A DNA stretch of 64,000 nucleotides from Cymbomonas tetramitiformis (taxonomy: Eukaryota > Chlorophyta > Pyramimonadophyceae > Pyramimonadales > Pyramimonadaceae): assembly GCA_001247695.2 (NCBI GenBank), contig LGRX02024703.1, positions 1-64,000 of the forward strand, in the 5' to 3' direction. The notes under the pieces are model-generated. The model was not told the DNA's origin. It was given only the letters and a program-made list of their open reading frames with translations, and did no database searches. Position 1 is the first letter of the stretch. Each line of letters starts with the position of its first letter. Positions 1 through 10,561 of the stretch are shown piece after piece. Both the position numbers and the translations under genes were made by a program.

Positions 1-690
1 GCGGCTCCCCGCCAACCCTTGGTACAATATGGACGGAACATGCTGGGCATGCAGGTGATTTTCAAATGAAAACATTGCCCGCTCCCCCCATCTCATTCCT
101 GATGCCATGGTATCAAACATGCGACATTTCCCAGCACTGTGCGCTGTTTCAGGCCTCAACCCCAACTTTGGTCGCCATCGTACGCAACGGTGACTCCCCG
201 CCGACCCTCGGCACATTATGGATGGACTGTGCTGAGCATGAAGGTGATTTCCAAATAGATATATCACCCTCCCTCCTATCCCACTCCCGATCGCGTGGCA
301 CCAAACATGCGACATTTTTGGGCACTGTGGGTTGTTGTTTCCGCCCTCAACTTTGGGCGCCACCGTACGCAACGGCGGCTCCCCGCCAACCCTTTGTACA
401 TTATGGATGGAACGCGCTGGGCATGTAGGAGATTTTCAAATGAAACCATTGCCCGCTCCCCCCATCTCATTCCTGATGGCATGGTATCAAACATGTGACA
501 TTTTCTGGGATTATGACAATGTGGATTGTGTCAGGCCTCAACCCCAACTTTGGTCGCCATCGTACGCAACGGCGGCTCCTGGCCGCAACCCGTGGCGTAT
601 TGTACAGCAACGGTGGCTCCCCGTCGACCCTCGGCACACCATGGATGGAATATGCGTATGGGGGATCGCTTGGCAACTAAGAGTTGTTCC
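1..690. repeat. Tandem satellite, ~186-195 bp unit, about 3.5 copies
   Basis: The motif CGTACGCAACGG recurs near 179, 365 and 560, each time followed by GGCTCC or GACTCC, a CCGACCCTCGGCAC- or CCAACCCTT-type stretch and TATGGATGGA. The long ORFs here on both strands follow the repeat and have no protein-like character. The array runs off the left edge of the window, so its full length is unknown. Confidence 0.8.
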
Positions 691-1879
691 ATTCATTGTC
701 GCAAACCGGGGGGGGGGAGGGGGTATGGCAGTTCACTCCCCACCACCCCAGTGGACATTTAGATGTCAATGCACAGTGTTAATCAGCAGTGGCAAGCACC
801 ATCATGTCACCACGCCACACCCTCTCTCCGGACAAAAACAATGAAATCTTCCCCCCACCCTTGCGCGACAATAAATGGAACACTCATAAAGGCGGCAGGC
901 ATGCAACATTTTCATTTTCAAGTCAGTCAAAAACATTTTTTTATCTGCAAATTTGCATACACTGCCGAGCGTGCAGCGCCCTGTTTAGGCGCATTTATGG
1001 GAGATAGCTCGCCACGGACGGGATCTAGTTGCACAGGTGCCAGGCGTGTGGCAACTCTTCGGTTTCACTCTGCACTGCATCGCCTCAAGTCAAACTTGAT
1101 CAGAAGCTTTGTTGGCCTGGCCCGAAGGGTTTCATGTTCTTACTGAAAGAAAGGCATCAGCGCGTCCAGAGAAGATTTCTCTGGCTGAATGAACCTCTGT
1201 GTTCTTGGGTTTAACCAACCCAGCAGCTCCCCCCTCTAACTCTGGTGCTCCTTTATGTCTACGTGCAGATTTGTCTGCACCAGAGTTCTTACTAGAAAGA
1301 CACCCGCCGAGAGGATACAGTACGGCAAAGAAATACCCCCCCCACACACACACACACTGACACACCGGTTTGACCTCAGCTGTTGAGCTGCTTTTTGTCA
1401 TTTCATTATACCGTTACTGTTATTCGTTTTGGGGAGGGTGACGGAAATTGTGATCCCCGGCGCCGAGGAAATTGTTCTATACATAGGGTGTAGCAAGCTC
1501 GCGGCAACCTGCGGAGTCTCCTATGTTTTGCCTTGCGCAGTTTGCTTGGCGTTTTAAAACAGACAAGGAGTTGCTTACGTGTGCATAATTCTGTGCAATA
1601 TTGGTCCTGGCATCAAACGGTACTTTTGGGGCTGCAGTCTGAGTTGGGACGAACCCCGCACAGCTTGGGTTGAATTCCCAACAGTTCCAGGTGCGCGTTT
1701 AGTGTTCTGCTATTGGCGGACGAGCTCCTACGTATACGTACTGTAATACCGGATGGGAGCCCGTAACAACAGGAGACACGCAGTCCTCATTGCACGTGTG
1801 ATATAGAGGGAATCCAGATAAAACCCTGACTGCTGAGCGCTGAGCGACGCACCCGTCTGCGAATCGTACAATCATTGTG
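691..1879. other. Intergenic stretch with simple repeats
   Basis: No convincing gene. It holds a G-rich run at 707-722, a C-run followed by (CA)n at 1337-1360, and low-complexity pyrimidine tracts. The short ORFs on both strands are not supported by composition or motifs. Confidence 0.5.
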
Positions 1880-2284
1880 ATGCCTTCAGTGTTCAGGTTT
1901 GGTGTGCATCGGAATCGCGCAAGTGTCGATGTAGATGCCATTCACCGCCATGAGATGGTGCACCGACCATGCCCCGTATGCAATTTGCACCAGTGGAATT
2001 TGATGACGATGGCAAACCGCCCTGTTTCCGATGCTCACAGGCATGCTATGATAATGGCTATGTGGCGCTTTACCCGGCGAACTCGGGTTTATCTGTTTTT
2101 TGAATTGGTACAGCCGCACCTCTGTCCCGATCGCGCTGAATATGCATGGGGTGAAGCATGGATGGACGACTCTGCGATTAATGGTTATTCCGATCGATGG
2201 TGTCCACATTCTGGTCTATTGTTACCAGAAGACGAAACGACACCTTTTGACGAGTACTGTATCAGTTGCGATTGCCTTAGTTGA
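1880..2284 (+). CDS. Hypothetical Cys/His-rich protein
   Basis: An ORF of about 134 residues; the ATG at 1880 is preferred to the in-frame GTG three bases upstream. The C-terminal third is acidic and has two cysteine clusters (WCPHSG, and CISCDC near the end) that could bind zinc; an earlier CPVCNLH motif adds a CxxC. It lies 117 bp upstream of another Cys-rich gene, with a TATA-like box between them. A larger Cys-rich gene occupies the matching place in the inverted block at the right edge of the window (63159-63860), with only loose similarity. I do not recognise the family. Confidence 0.4.
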   Translation: MPSVFRFGVHRNRASVDVDAIHRHEMVHRPCPVCNLHQWNLMTMANRPVSDAHRHAMIMAMWRFTRRTRVYLFFELVQPHLCPDRAEYAWGEAWMDDSAINGYSDRWCPHSGLLLPEDETTPFDEYCISCDCLS

Positions 2285-2289
2285 GCAGG

Positions 2290-2297
2290 TATAAAGG
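2290..2297 (+). promoter_or_regulatory. TATA box for the Cys-rich gene at 2402
   Basis: TATAAAGG lies 105-112 bp before the ATG. The inverted copy on the right has TATAAAAG at 62893-62900 in the same relative place, and the leader after it (CTGACCACAC, TAGCCCAAA, CCCCAAGGCAAACTCGTC) is conserved up to the start codon. Conservation between the copies supports a real core promoter. Confidence 0.65.
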
Positions 2298-2401
2298 CAC
2301 TCACCTCGCTTGTCATCACAACTCACTTTTCAGCTCTACACTACTCAGAACTGACCACACATAGCCCAAACGCTACCTGAAAACCCCAAGGCAAACTCGT
2401 C

Positions 2402-2695
2402 ATGAAATGCGATTATTGTGATCTTCCTGCCAACGTCCGCACATGGTTTAATGCTGGCTCGTATCTTGTTGCGATAAATGACCATAACGAACATTTCGCG
2501 TGTATGCGCTGTTCTTGCGAAATATTCATGTGCCAGGACGCAATGAATGACGAAGACGCACGGGGTATACTGGGAGCTGATAGATTATATCATTCCTTTC
2601 CGGCGTCTGAAAGGCGTAGAGTGAACCGATTCGGGATCTCTTGCCTAGAAGTAATACTAAGTACTTTGCAATGTAATGGCAACACTCTACTATGA
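2402..2695 (+). CDS. Small zinc-ribbon-like protein, family member 1
   Basis: 97 codons, starting at the ATG that is also conserved in the right-hand copy. Residues 3-6 form CxxC (CDYC) and a second pair lies near residues 36-39 (CMRC), with more cysteines shortly after; this spacing suggests a small zinc ribbon. The paralogue on the minus strand near 62772 matches closely through about residue 55, then is shifted by a 4-bp difference. Conservation in the coding frame and in the promoter argues that this is a real gene family. Its function is unknown; a gene carried by a large element, or a lineage-specific host family, are both possible. Confidence 0.55.
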   Translation: MKCDYCDLPANVRTWFNAGSYLVAINDHNEHFACMRCSCEIFMCQDAMNDEDARGILGADRLYHSFPASERRRVNRFGISCLEVILSTLQCNGNTLL

Positions 2696-2793
2696 TGTAC
2701 GACGCTACGACCATTGGTTGCTGACTTATGGCTTTTGCGACATATCTATATTAGGTCGTGACATGCTGCTACCTATGTTTACTTAGTGCCTCA

Positions 2794-2794
2794 C

Positions 2795-2825
<31 letters not shown>

Positions 2826-2826
2826 T
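2794..2826. repeat. (CA)n(TA)n microsatellite
   Basis: A run of CACACA followed by TATATA, directly after the zinc-ribbon gene block. Confidence 0.9.
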
Positions 2827-2964
2827 CCCACGCTATACATTCTTTGGTCGGGGTGCGACTCCGCTTGTGGTGTAGTGGAATCCCTAGGAGCACGAGGGCC
2901 TTCGATCCGACCTGACTGAGGGAGGGGATCCGATAGACTGGAAAATCGGCACACACATACACAC

Positions 2965-2972
2965 TATATAAA
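2965..2972 (+). promoter_or_regulatory. Third copy of the shared TATA promoter cassette, gene lost
   Basis: TATATAAA is followed by AGCTTGC, then TTTCTCACTTTCGTTCACC, then a CCACC..CCTACCA run. The same order (TATAAAAGCT, CTTTCGCTCACCATC, CCACCTCCTACCAT) is found on the minus strand at 63885-63960 ahead of the 63860 gene. No intact ORF follows here, so this looks like a promoter whose gene has decayed or been deleted. Confidence 0.45.
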
Positions 2973-3526
2973 GCTTGCTTTCGCGACATCGCTATCCATT
3001 TCTCACTTTCGTTCACCATCCACCCACCTCCTACCACCATTCCAAGAAGATTGATGCGCATCTAGCTTGCCCGATGGTTGACATAAATACGTGTTACTAA
3101 AACATGTTCTCCCCTTTATTCGAGCCAGGTACAATCGGCGAGTACGAGCGGCATGCGATGCCTACGCTAAAATAATTGATGGCCGATTACCCACAGTAGT
3201 GCAATGCAGGATTGTTGGCCGGCAATCCTCCCGTATCCAAAATTGAAAATCCCGATGTTTTCCCAAACCTTGTGTTGCGGTATCATTATTTCGTTGAGAA
3301 GCATGATCCCGAGTTGGTCCGTTTGGAATAATGGAAGACTGAAGACAACTAAAATGCCATGATGTGCCAATGAGATGCCACCGACTCTCTGTCGTGTCTG
3401 GAGCAATAATGATGGCAATTACTTTGAAATCATGTAGCTAGTCATTTGTATCAAATCGGCAGACAACATGACCATTTGGCACGGCACGGAAAATTCACTA
3501 TCGAACATTTATGAGCAACCATATAG

Positions 3527-3910
3527 TAACACTACTAACACGACTAGCAAACATCCTACTTGTAATTAAACGAATAGACAACGTTCATGCAACAATACCC
3601 GTGTGATGATAGTTGTATAGCCGCGTTTTTTGACGCGGGCCTTGTGTTTATGAACACACCCAATCAAAAAATAGATCTCTCTCTGTTGATTGCTCGATGA
3701 TCACACGAACCACAATAGCAAACAGTATAATAAAGGCATACCGTACCGCATAAACGCATATCGCAACCTACGTGGCTGCCACGTGTCTGCATTACACTGC
3801 GCGTTATGATGACGTGGCAGGTCACCCGTCGTCTATAAACGGAGAATAGTAGCAGAAAAACACCGTCTAAAAACATGCATAATGGTTCACGTATCCCCAA
3901 TAGTCTGTTA
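3527..3910. repeat. Left arm of a dispersed inverted repeat (partner 61622-62005)
   Basis: About 380 bp match the reverse complement of 61622-62005 closely, from GTAACACTACTAACAC to the AGTCTGTTA end. It contains a short hairpin (CCGCG, T-rich loop, CGCGG) near 3622-3637. The adjoining block 2402-2750 also has its counterpart at 62020-62790, so a multi-gene segment has been duplicated in opposite orientation. The stretch 2751-3526 is present only on the left. Confidence 0.8.
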
Positions 3911-5185
3911 AATTGAGAGAATTGAAGATGTCCCGATGTCGTCGCAGGCAATTGCACCGGGTGCAATCGGTCCGGCCCGGTGTTGAATTGAAGAAGAAAG
4001 TGCATCTCCGGTTCCACCGCCCCAGGCGGGTGGCTCGTAGTCCGGCGATGGCGGAGCACCACCCGGCGAGGGCGGCGCAGCAACAATCGGAGCTGCCTCA
4101 GGCGGTTGCGGGGGGCCTGGGAGCCACGTCCACCCGTACCCGTACGTAGCACGGTACCAGCTGTGGTACCAGCCTTCCGGCTGCCAGTAGAGATCCGGCG
4201 GGATGGTTGTGGGCGTCAGCACACCAGCACCACCGACCTCGTCGCCGATGCGCCCTGTTGCCGAAGATGTTGTCGCGGAGCAATCACGCGAAGGCGCGGC
4301 AGTTGCACAAATAACAAACATCAGGCAGACTGCGAGAGACGTGAGGGCAGAGAATCCGAAACCCATCGGCGGTCTGCCGCATCCCAAGGCCTGTCTCGGT
4401 GGCGGAAGACACTCGCCATCATCCTCGGAGTCGTCCGTCGTTACGGAGACGGAGTCCACGGGCGCGACGGGGCCCATGTGGTGCATTGCAAGGGTCGGCT
4501 CCGGTCCCGCGATGTCCAAGTTGAACGCGAACTTGTCCATGAAGGTCGCGTGTGGCTCGTGCGCGTGTAGCGCGCTGATGGGGTACATCCCCTCGTCGGA
4601 CACCACCGACTGCGGAGCGGAGGGCGGTGCCGGCGGTGGTGGCACGTCCAGAGCGTCGGCATGGACTTCGTCGTGAATCTTGAAGTTGTGGATGTCCGTA
4701 GCACCACCAACCGCGCAAACCCCGATGCGGGTGTCAGCGGGCTGGCGGTACCCCAGGTACTCGTCGATGGTGTCGGGCACCCGCTCCTCGGCGACAGCGA
4801 AGGAGAAGGCGGAGGCGGTGTCGTAGAGCTCCGGTTTGCCGTCTGCAATGTAGCAGACGGCGTCGAAACGAGCGGCGTCGTCGTCGTCCACGGCGTTCTG
4901 GAACATCATGGCGACCACGTCGTTCTCGCTGTCCGCAATGCTGAAACCGTGCGCCCCAACATGTCCGCGTGGCCCGCCGTTCGGGCAGTCCCGATGCCAA
5001 TGCTTCTCCGCCGTAGCGGAGCATGCCGGGTGCCGGCACAACGGAACGAACGTACCGGTGGGCTTGTGGAAAGCCACTTTACCCGAAGATTTCCCACGGA
5101 AGTGGAAGTGTGGAAGCGTGGTGGGCCCATAACCTGCTGAATATATCAGCTTGACTGTATATTCGGAGTGTGGTAATCAGAGTAG
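3908..5185 (-). pseudogene. Copia-like Gag C-terminus and spacer fragment
   Basis: The long ORF (389 residues from the first start codon; the frame stays open upstream to about 5185) has a zinc-knuckle-like motif near its start, C-x4-C-x6-H-x4-C. A long acidic and Pro-rich spacer follows, then a hydrophobic segment of about 22 residues (around LTSLAVCLMFVICATAA) and a Pro/Gly/Trp-rich tail. The same order, knuckle then acidic/Pro spacer then hydrophobic segment, is seen upstream of the protease in the complete Copia element at 36532-44631, which is the basis for this call. Protease, integrase and RT are absent, and the ORF stops where the inverted-repeat arm begins, so it is a truncated remnant. 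Confidence 0.45.
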
Positions 5186-6060
5186 ATAAAACGGATAAGC
5201 AGAATACCGAGTCTTCCCGTTATATGTTCGGGGTGTAGGGTTCCGGGACCGATGACAGTCATACACCCTAACTATAGGAATGAAAGTCGGGGCGTCACTT
5301 CCAGCAACATTCACTGACTCAGTAAGTGAAATGATCAACTATAATATCAACTATGTGTATGATAATATAGATACCATCCAACAAACACATGTGCGTGTTG
5401 GATGTCAATGATGGCGATAGTTAAGGTAACAGGATAAAACTACATGCTGAAGGGCTGGATGGAGAATATCTCCAGACCCGAAGGCAGTATACAGTGTTCA
5501 CAATGCAGCTGGTAACTGCTGAACACTGTCCATACCTTTTCATTATCGCTGGAGCAAGAACAACAACCTCAATGCATTGTGACAATTGATTCAGTAATGA
5601 TCAGCACAAAAAGCATGCACCTACTCAGATCAGTACTTACATATTGAACTGACTGACATAGGTTGTTGTGGACACACACACACACACACATTGTGTCGTG
5701 TTGAACTGCTTAGATTATTATCAAGCCGTGTCCTGATATATTTGGAATCTAGAGATATCACTTTGATATGCTCTCAGTGCACAGCCATATGCCCAAATAT
5801 ATCATAGGTTTTGACAAGTTATCACTTAAGTGGTTAATCCGCTTACAGTTGATACACCTATTAAATCACCAGGAAGTGAATTAACTTCCATGGGTTTCAA
5901 ATCAGTAAAACCCATATTTATGATCAACCACAGATGTTGACCATCAGAGATATTCACTATTATGCCATGAAAATTATCATGTGCAAAAGTGAAGTAAGTT
6001 GCAGTACTTCTGTAACTTGCAGCTTCCACACACATCGAGATATATTATTACTGTGGTGAT
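5186..6060. other. AT-rich stretch without recognisable genes
   Basis: No coherent ORF or RNA gene seen. A (CA)n microsatellite lies at 5672-5691. This could be remnant non-coding sequence of the truncated Copia-like fragment to its left, but no LTR match was found. Confidence 0.4.
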
Positions 6061-6199
6061 ATAATTAAATGGCCAAAAAGGTGCAAAATGGGTGAAAATC
6101 GTTGGCGATAAATTTCAAAATTGAAATTTCGACCCCATTTTATTTCAAATTATGATTTTATACCTATTAAGGTATCAGGAAAACATAATGACCATGGTC

Positions 6200-6600
6200 A
6201 TATCTCGTGTAACACCCTAGATATTAGGTGTGTAATATATAGGGGTGTACATATCGGCTGTAACGAAATGCGTAAAAACTCCACACGCATGATTTCAAAA
6301 TGAAAAAATCGGGTTGATTTTTTTCGCTGATCTGATTATTCAGCTATCAAGAAATATTCCCTGATTTATTCAGCACTTGTAACACCCTGTAACACCCTTA
6401 AAATCACGTGTGTGTGTCAGGGGTGTAACGTACCTCTAAAAACCACGTGACACACAGTGAAAAATTAAATGCAGGTTTGCTTAAATATCTTTGCAAAATG
6501 TTTATACTGCTTTAATTTAACATATTTTAGGGTTACTGATGGCAAGTAACACCCTAACATCACTGTGGGGGATAAGGGTCACTGTAACGTAACATACCCT
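6200..6600. repeat. Cluster of dispersed GTAACACCCT motifs
   Basis: GTAACACCCT or close variants appear near 6209, 6369, 6379 and 6547, with related GGGTGTAAC forms near 6421. They lie in AT-rich DNA upstream of the Ty3 element and may belong to its 5' non-coding region. Confidence 0.5.
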
Positions 6601-6681
6601 AAATGCCACCTATATAATAGGAAACACTTCGTGTTTGGCATATTTGTCATGCTGAAATCAGCACGGACATGACAATATTTC

Positions 6682-6776
6682 GGGCGGCAACCCAAGAACT
6701 GTAGGGCAACAACCCAAAAACTGCAGGGCTACAACCCAAAGACTGTAGGGCTGCAACCCTAAAACTGTAACAACTG
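6682..6776 (+). repeat. Four-copy ~23-bp tandem repeat
   Basis: Four successive variants of GGGC-(two bases)-CAACCC-(A/T)A-(two bases)-ACTGTA occur head to tail. They precede the Ty3 gag ORF by about 260 bp and probably lie in its leader or 5' LTR. (TA)n-rich sequence at 6870-6980 follows. Confidence 0.75.
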
Positions 6777-7033
6777 CTTCCTATAAGGACTGCATGCTAT
6801 ATCATGAGGTATAAAGGCAACTGACAACTGCCTTATGTTCACACTTCCTTGAGGGGGGAAGAAGGTGGATATATATACATAATTACCTCATTATAATGTA
6901 CAAATATACTATATGTATATAAACATACAGATATACTATATGTATATAACATAGATATATATATACTATATATATACCAACACACACACTCAGTTAGCTG
7001 AAGGCATCTTTAGTGTTGTGTTTTGTTTCTTAG

Positions 7034-8414
7034 ATGGCAGAAGAGGAAGAACCAGAAATCCCAGCCATCAATGCAGATCCATCAACATGGTTCTTTGACA
7101 TCTTAGGCTCCTATGATGCATACAGTCGGTTCAAGATTCCCAAGTGGATCGCTAGTTATGACAATACTCAGACCAGATTCGAGCAGATAGGGTACTTCGA
7201 CAATATCAGTCGCATGAGGCCCGACATGAGCAGATATAAGGATCCTCAGAATGAACCAAAGGAACCAGAAGATGAGTATACAGAAGATAATGCTCCAATA
7301 GTTTTTACAGATCCTGATGATGATTCTGTTCCAGCACCAGCTCCACCCACTTTGGTTCCAAAGGTGAAAATGACACCACCTAAGGAATTTAAAGCAGGAC
7401 AGGACGCAGAAGTATGGTTGGACACAGTGGACCGATATTTCCAGTTCACTTATCCAGGAGTTCCAGACAAGGACCTGATCACAGTATTCCTGACGCTTAT
7501 CCAAAACAATGACCGACACTATTTCCAGGTCGTGGCACAGCGACCAGATGCCACATATGAGAGGGTCAGAAGGATTTTCCTCAGTCAGTTTGGCAACCCC
7601 CATAAAAGATCAGTGGCTAAGAAACACCTAATGGCACTGACTCAAGGGAGCCAGACTTTCTCAGACTATTTGCGCACGTTCACGTCGCTGGCTGCTTTAC
7701 GCAGCAGTTGATCTGGACGATGTGTTAATAAAGGACAGATTTGTCAGCAACATGGACCCTGATCTCCGCAGACAGTTCCACCTAAGATTCCTAACAGAGA
7801 ATGAAAGGAATAATCTGTCGTGGCCACAAACCACACAGATACTGCTCGACTTGAATTATGTTGTTCATTCGAAGCAGTCAGAGACCCTTCACTATCGGGG
7901 GCAGAAGGAGCAGTCGTCAGGAGGCCCAGTCAAAAAGGACAAGGACACGGGGCGTGGCAGAAAGCCATATGGTAAATCCAACAGGAACTTAAATCAGAGC
8001 CAGAATGGCAATCAGAACTCAAATGCCAATCAGAATCGGAGCAAAGGGAAAGGTTTAAAAGGCAAAGGTAAAGGGAAAGGAAAAGCACAAAATCCTTCTC
8101 ATCCTTGCTAACGTTGTGGTCGTACCAATCACGCCACAAAGGATTGTTATTCCACCAAGACCCCAGATGAAAAAGCCATACAAGGCAAGCCACCAGCACA
8201 GAATCCTTTCAGGAGACAGCAGCAACAGAATCGGGGTGCTAAGAATGAGTCCGGCAAACTCATCAATACAATCAACACCCTGGTTAAGGAGTTAAAGAGT
8301 CAGCACAGTATCAATGCAGCAGTTGCAACTCCAGCTCCAGCTTCAGCTCCAGCTCCTCAGGGAAACTCTCAGGGTACTGCACAGGTACCAGTGTTGAGAG
8401 CACCCTCGAGGTAA
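7034..8414 (+). pseudogene. gag: Gag of Ty3 element 1, frameshifted
   Basis: The first ORF (7034-7711) is an acidic Gag with a typical capsid-like stretch (AEVWLDTVDRYFQF..., then SDYLRTF). It shifts frame by one base near 7706-7722, and the second part (7722-8111) ends in a Lys/Gly/Asn/Gln-rich basic tail. A CCHC zinc knuckle follows (C-x2-C-G-x3-H-x4-C, 8106-8147), but its second residue is a TAA stop at 8109-8111. The same frame runs on to 8414. Gag packages element RNA in virus-like particles; this copy could not make the intact protein without suppression. Confidence 0.75.
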
Positions 8415-8597
8415 ATCAGCCTGAAGATGCCACTGAAGCAAGTGGCCGGGTTGAGAGTATCTCAGAAGAAGTCCTTTCCGGTCTGACATTACAGTTTCAG
8501 CAGATGGACACTCCCTCAGAGCACATCGCACAGATGCAGTCTCAGACAGCACAGCTGAAATCACAGAAGAAGCTGTTGTTGTACAAAGGGAAAGTAT

Positions 8598-10483
8598 ATA
8601 TATGGACAGAGTACTCACATATTGGTAGATCCAGGAGCTACATCGTCTTTCATCGACAGACAGTTCGCTGCTCAGCTTGGTATAACACCCACAGATTCTT
8701 CATCATTCTCAGTGGGATTGGCTGGAGGAAGCCAATAACTACCTTGCACATCCTATCTTCCCAATGCTACATTCACGCTGGGTAAGTATAAGGACACAGA
8801 GGATTTCTACATCATTGACATGAAACCCTTCACTGCCATCCTGGGTCAAGATTGGTTGGAGAGGAGAAATCCACACATTGACTTCCAGTCCAAAAATCTG
8901 ACGATCACTAGGAAGCACTCATCAGGCTCCAGTGTTCGCACAGTTTTATCCAGAGTTGAACAGCCTCCAGTGTCTTATGGTCCTACCGTTGGAAAGCAGC
9001 CTCTACGCCGTATGGCTAAAGATGGCAAGTCATCCCTTCGGTCATTCTTGGGCATGGTCGGTCAATTTAGGAGATTCATACCAAAGTTCTCCAAGATTGC
9101 CGAGCCGCTCAATCGTCTCCTTAAAGATAATGCAGAGTTTGTCTGGGAATCTGAGCAGCAGCAGGCATTTGATAACCTCAAAAGTGCCATCTGCAATGCT
9201 CCAGTACTACAGCTTCCAGATCAGAAACTGCCATCTATTATGGAGGTCGATGGATCAGGCACACACGTTGGTCAAGTGATACTACAGGATCAAGGAAAAG
9301 GTATGAAGCCATGTGGCTATCACAGCGTCACTCTCTGCGATACACAGAGACGTTGGCCTATTCCTGAGATCGAGCTATTTGCCATTGTGGAGGGCTTCCG
9401 ATTCTTTCGCCACATCTTGTTGGGAGCTCCTGAGACTATTGTACGCTCAGATCATCAGCCACTGATTTATTTCCAGTCTAAATCCACACTAAGCCCCAAA
9501 CAGGCGAGGTGGTTGGATGAGCTCTCCGAGTACAACTTCCGAATAGAGCATATTTCTGGCGAGAAGAATAAGGTTGCAGACGCACTCACTCGTATCTCTG
9601 CACTCTTTGAACTCACTGATTGTCTGCAACATATAGACATCAGCGAGGTTCCAGTCATGCCATCTGCAGATCCTACATTCATTGCTCTTATATCTTCTTC
9701 ATCAGCTCATCAGCTTCACGACATCATTATATACCAGTATGATCGTGACACATTTGCACAAACTATATTGGCTAAGCTGACATCATCGACTTCATCACAG
9801 TCAGTCAGCAGCTTCGAGCTCATTCAGGGGTTGATCTATCGCAAGACCATATATGGCAGACAGCTGTACATTCCACCTACCGCCAAGGTCCCTACAGATG
9901 ACGGTGAAATCACACAGCTTCGCCACATTCTCCTTCATGAGTGCCACTCAGCCACTATTTCTGGTCATGTAGGCAAAAATCGCATGCTTCATCTACTGCG
10001 TAGCCGATATTATTGGCCAGGAATGACGACGGCAGCCATCCAGTACATTCGGGAGTGCCCCGTTTGTCAACGCCAGAAAACGAGGCGACACAAACCTTAT
10101 GGTCAGTCACATATACGATATTGTGTGCCTAAGACAAAATGGCTTGATGTATCTCTTGACTGGATTACTGACCTGCCTATCACCACTAATGGGCACGACA
10201 GTATATTTGTGGTAATGTGCCAATTCTCTCATCGCTGTCATCTCATTCCCTTCAGCATGACCTGGACAGCTCAGCATACTGCTTCTATATATATGCAGCA
10301 TATCTTCAAGCTCCATGGTCTTCCGAGGAACATCATCTCAGATCGAGACCCCAGATTCACCTCTACATTCTGGCAAACACTGTGGAAATCTACTGGTACG
10401 AGATTGTCTATGACGTCTTCACACCATCCACAGTCGAATGCAGCCAATGAGAGGAGCCATGCCTTCATTGAGGATATCCTCAG
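8598..10483 (+). pseudogene. pol: Protease, RNase H and integrase N-terminal part of Ty3 element 1
   Basis: An aspartic-protease active-site motif, LVDPGATSSF, lies at 8622-8651, with Pro in place of the usual Ser; one TAA (8736-8738) follows. From 8820 the frame is open: a protease-tail motif (ILGQDWL), a short RT connection (FLGMVGQFRRF), RNase H with its acidic residues (EVDGSG, EIELFAIVE, RSDHQPL), and integrase with an HHCC finger (H-x3-H...CPVC) and DDE core residues in LDWITDLP, SDRDPRF and AANERSH. The RT catalytic palm is missing. Apparent coding stops just past a GT donor at 10484. Confidence 0.8.
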
Positions 10484-10561
10484 GTACTTTTCAATTTGTT
10501 GATTCGATATTCACCATCCTCTGGTTAATAAACTGATTAGATGGTATTTTTTCATCCACAG
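10484..10561 (+). other. Predicted 78-nt spliceosomal intron inside the integrase ORF
   Basis: The integrase frame reaches GATATCCTCAG, then GTACTTTTC. A pyrimidine-rich end TTTTTTCATCCACAG precedes GTGTTGTTGC, where the same frame resumes and gives the expected integrase continuation (SWEDKLPLVEFAINN). Removing the 78 nt restores frame across two stops. A CTGAT branch-like motif lies about 29 nt before the acceptor. Splice consensus, frame restoration and domain continuity all agree. Confidence 0.7.

Noticed and set aside
1640..1695. tRNA T-arm-like TTGGGTTGAATTCCCAA
   Set aside because: The stem is present, but the loop does not match the T-loop consensus and there is no D-arm or acceptor stem.
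2860..2910. tRNA gene or tRNA-derived SINE head
   Set aside because: TGGTGTAGTGG fits an A box and CTTCGATCC nearly fits a B box, but no acceptor or anticodon stem can be folded and no second copy is seen.
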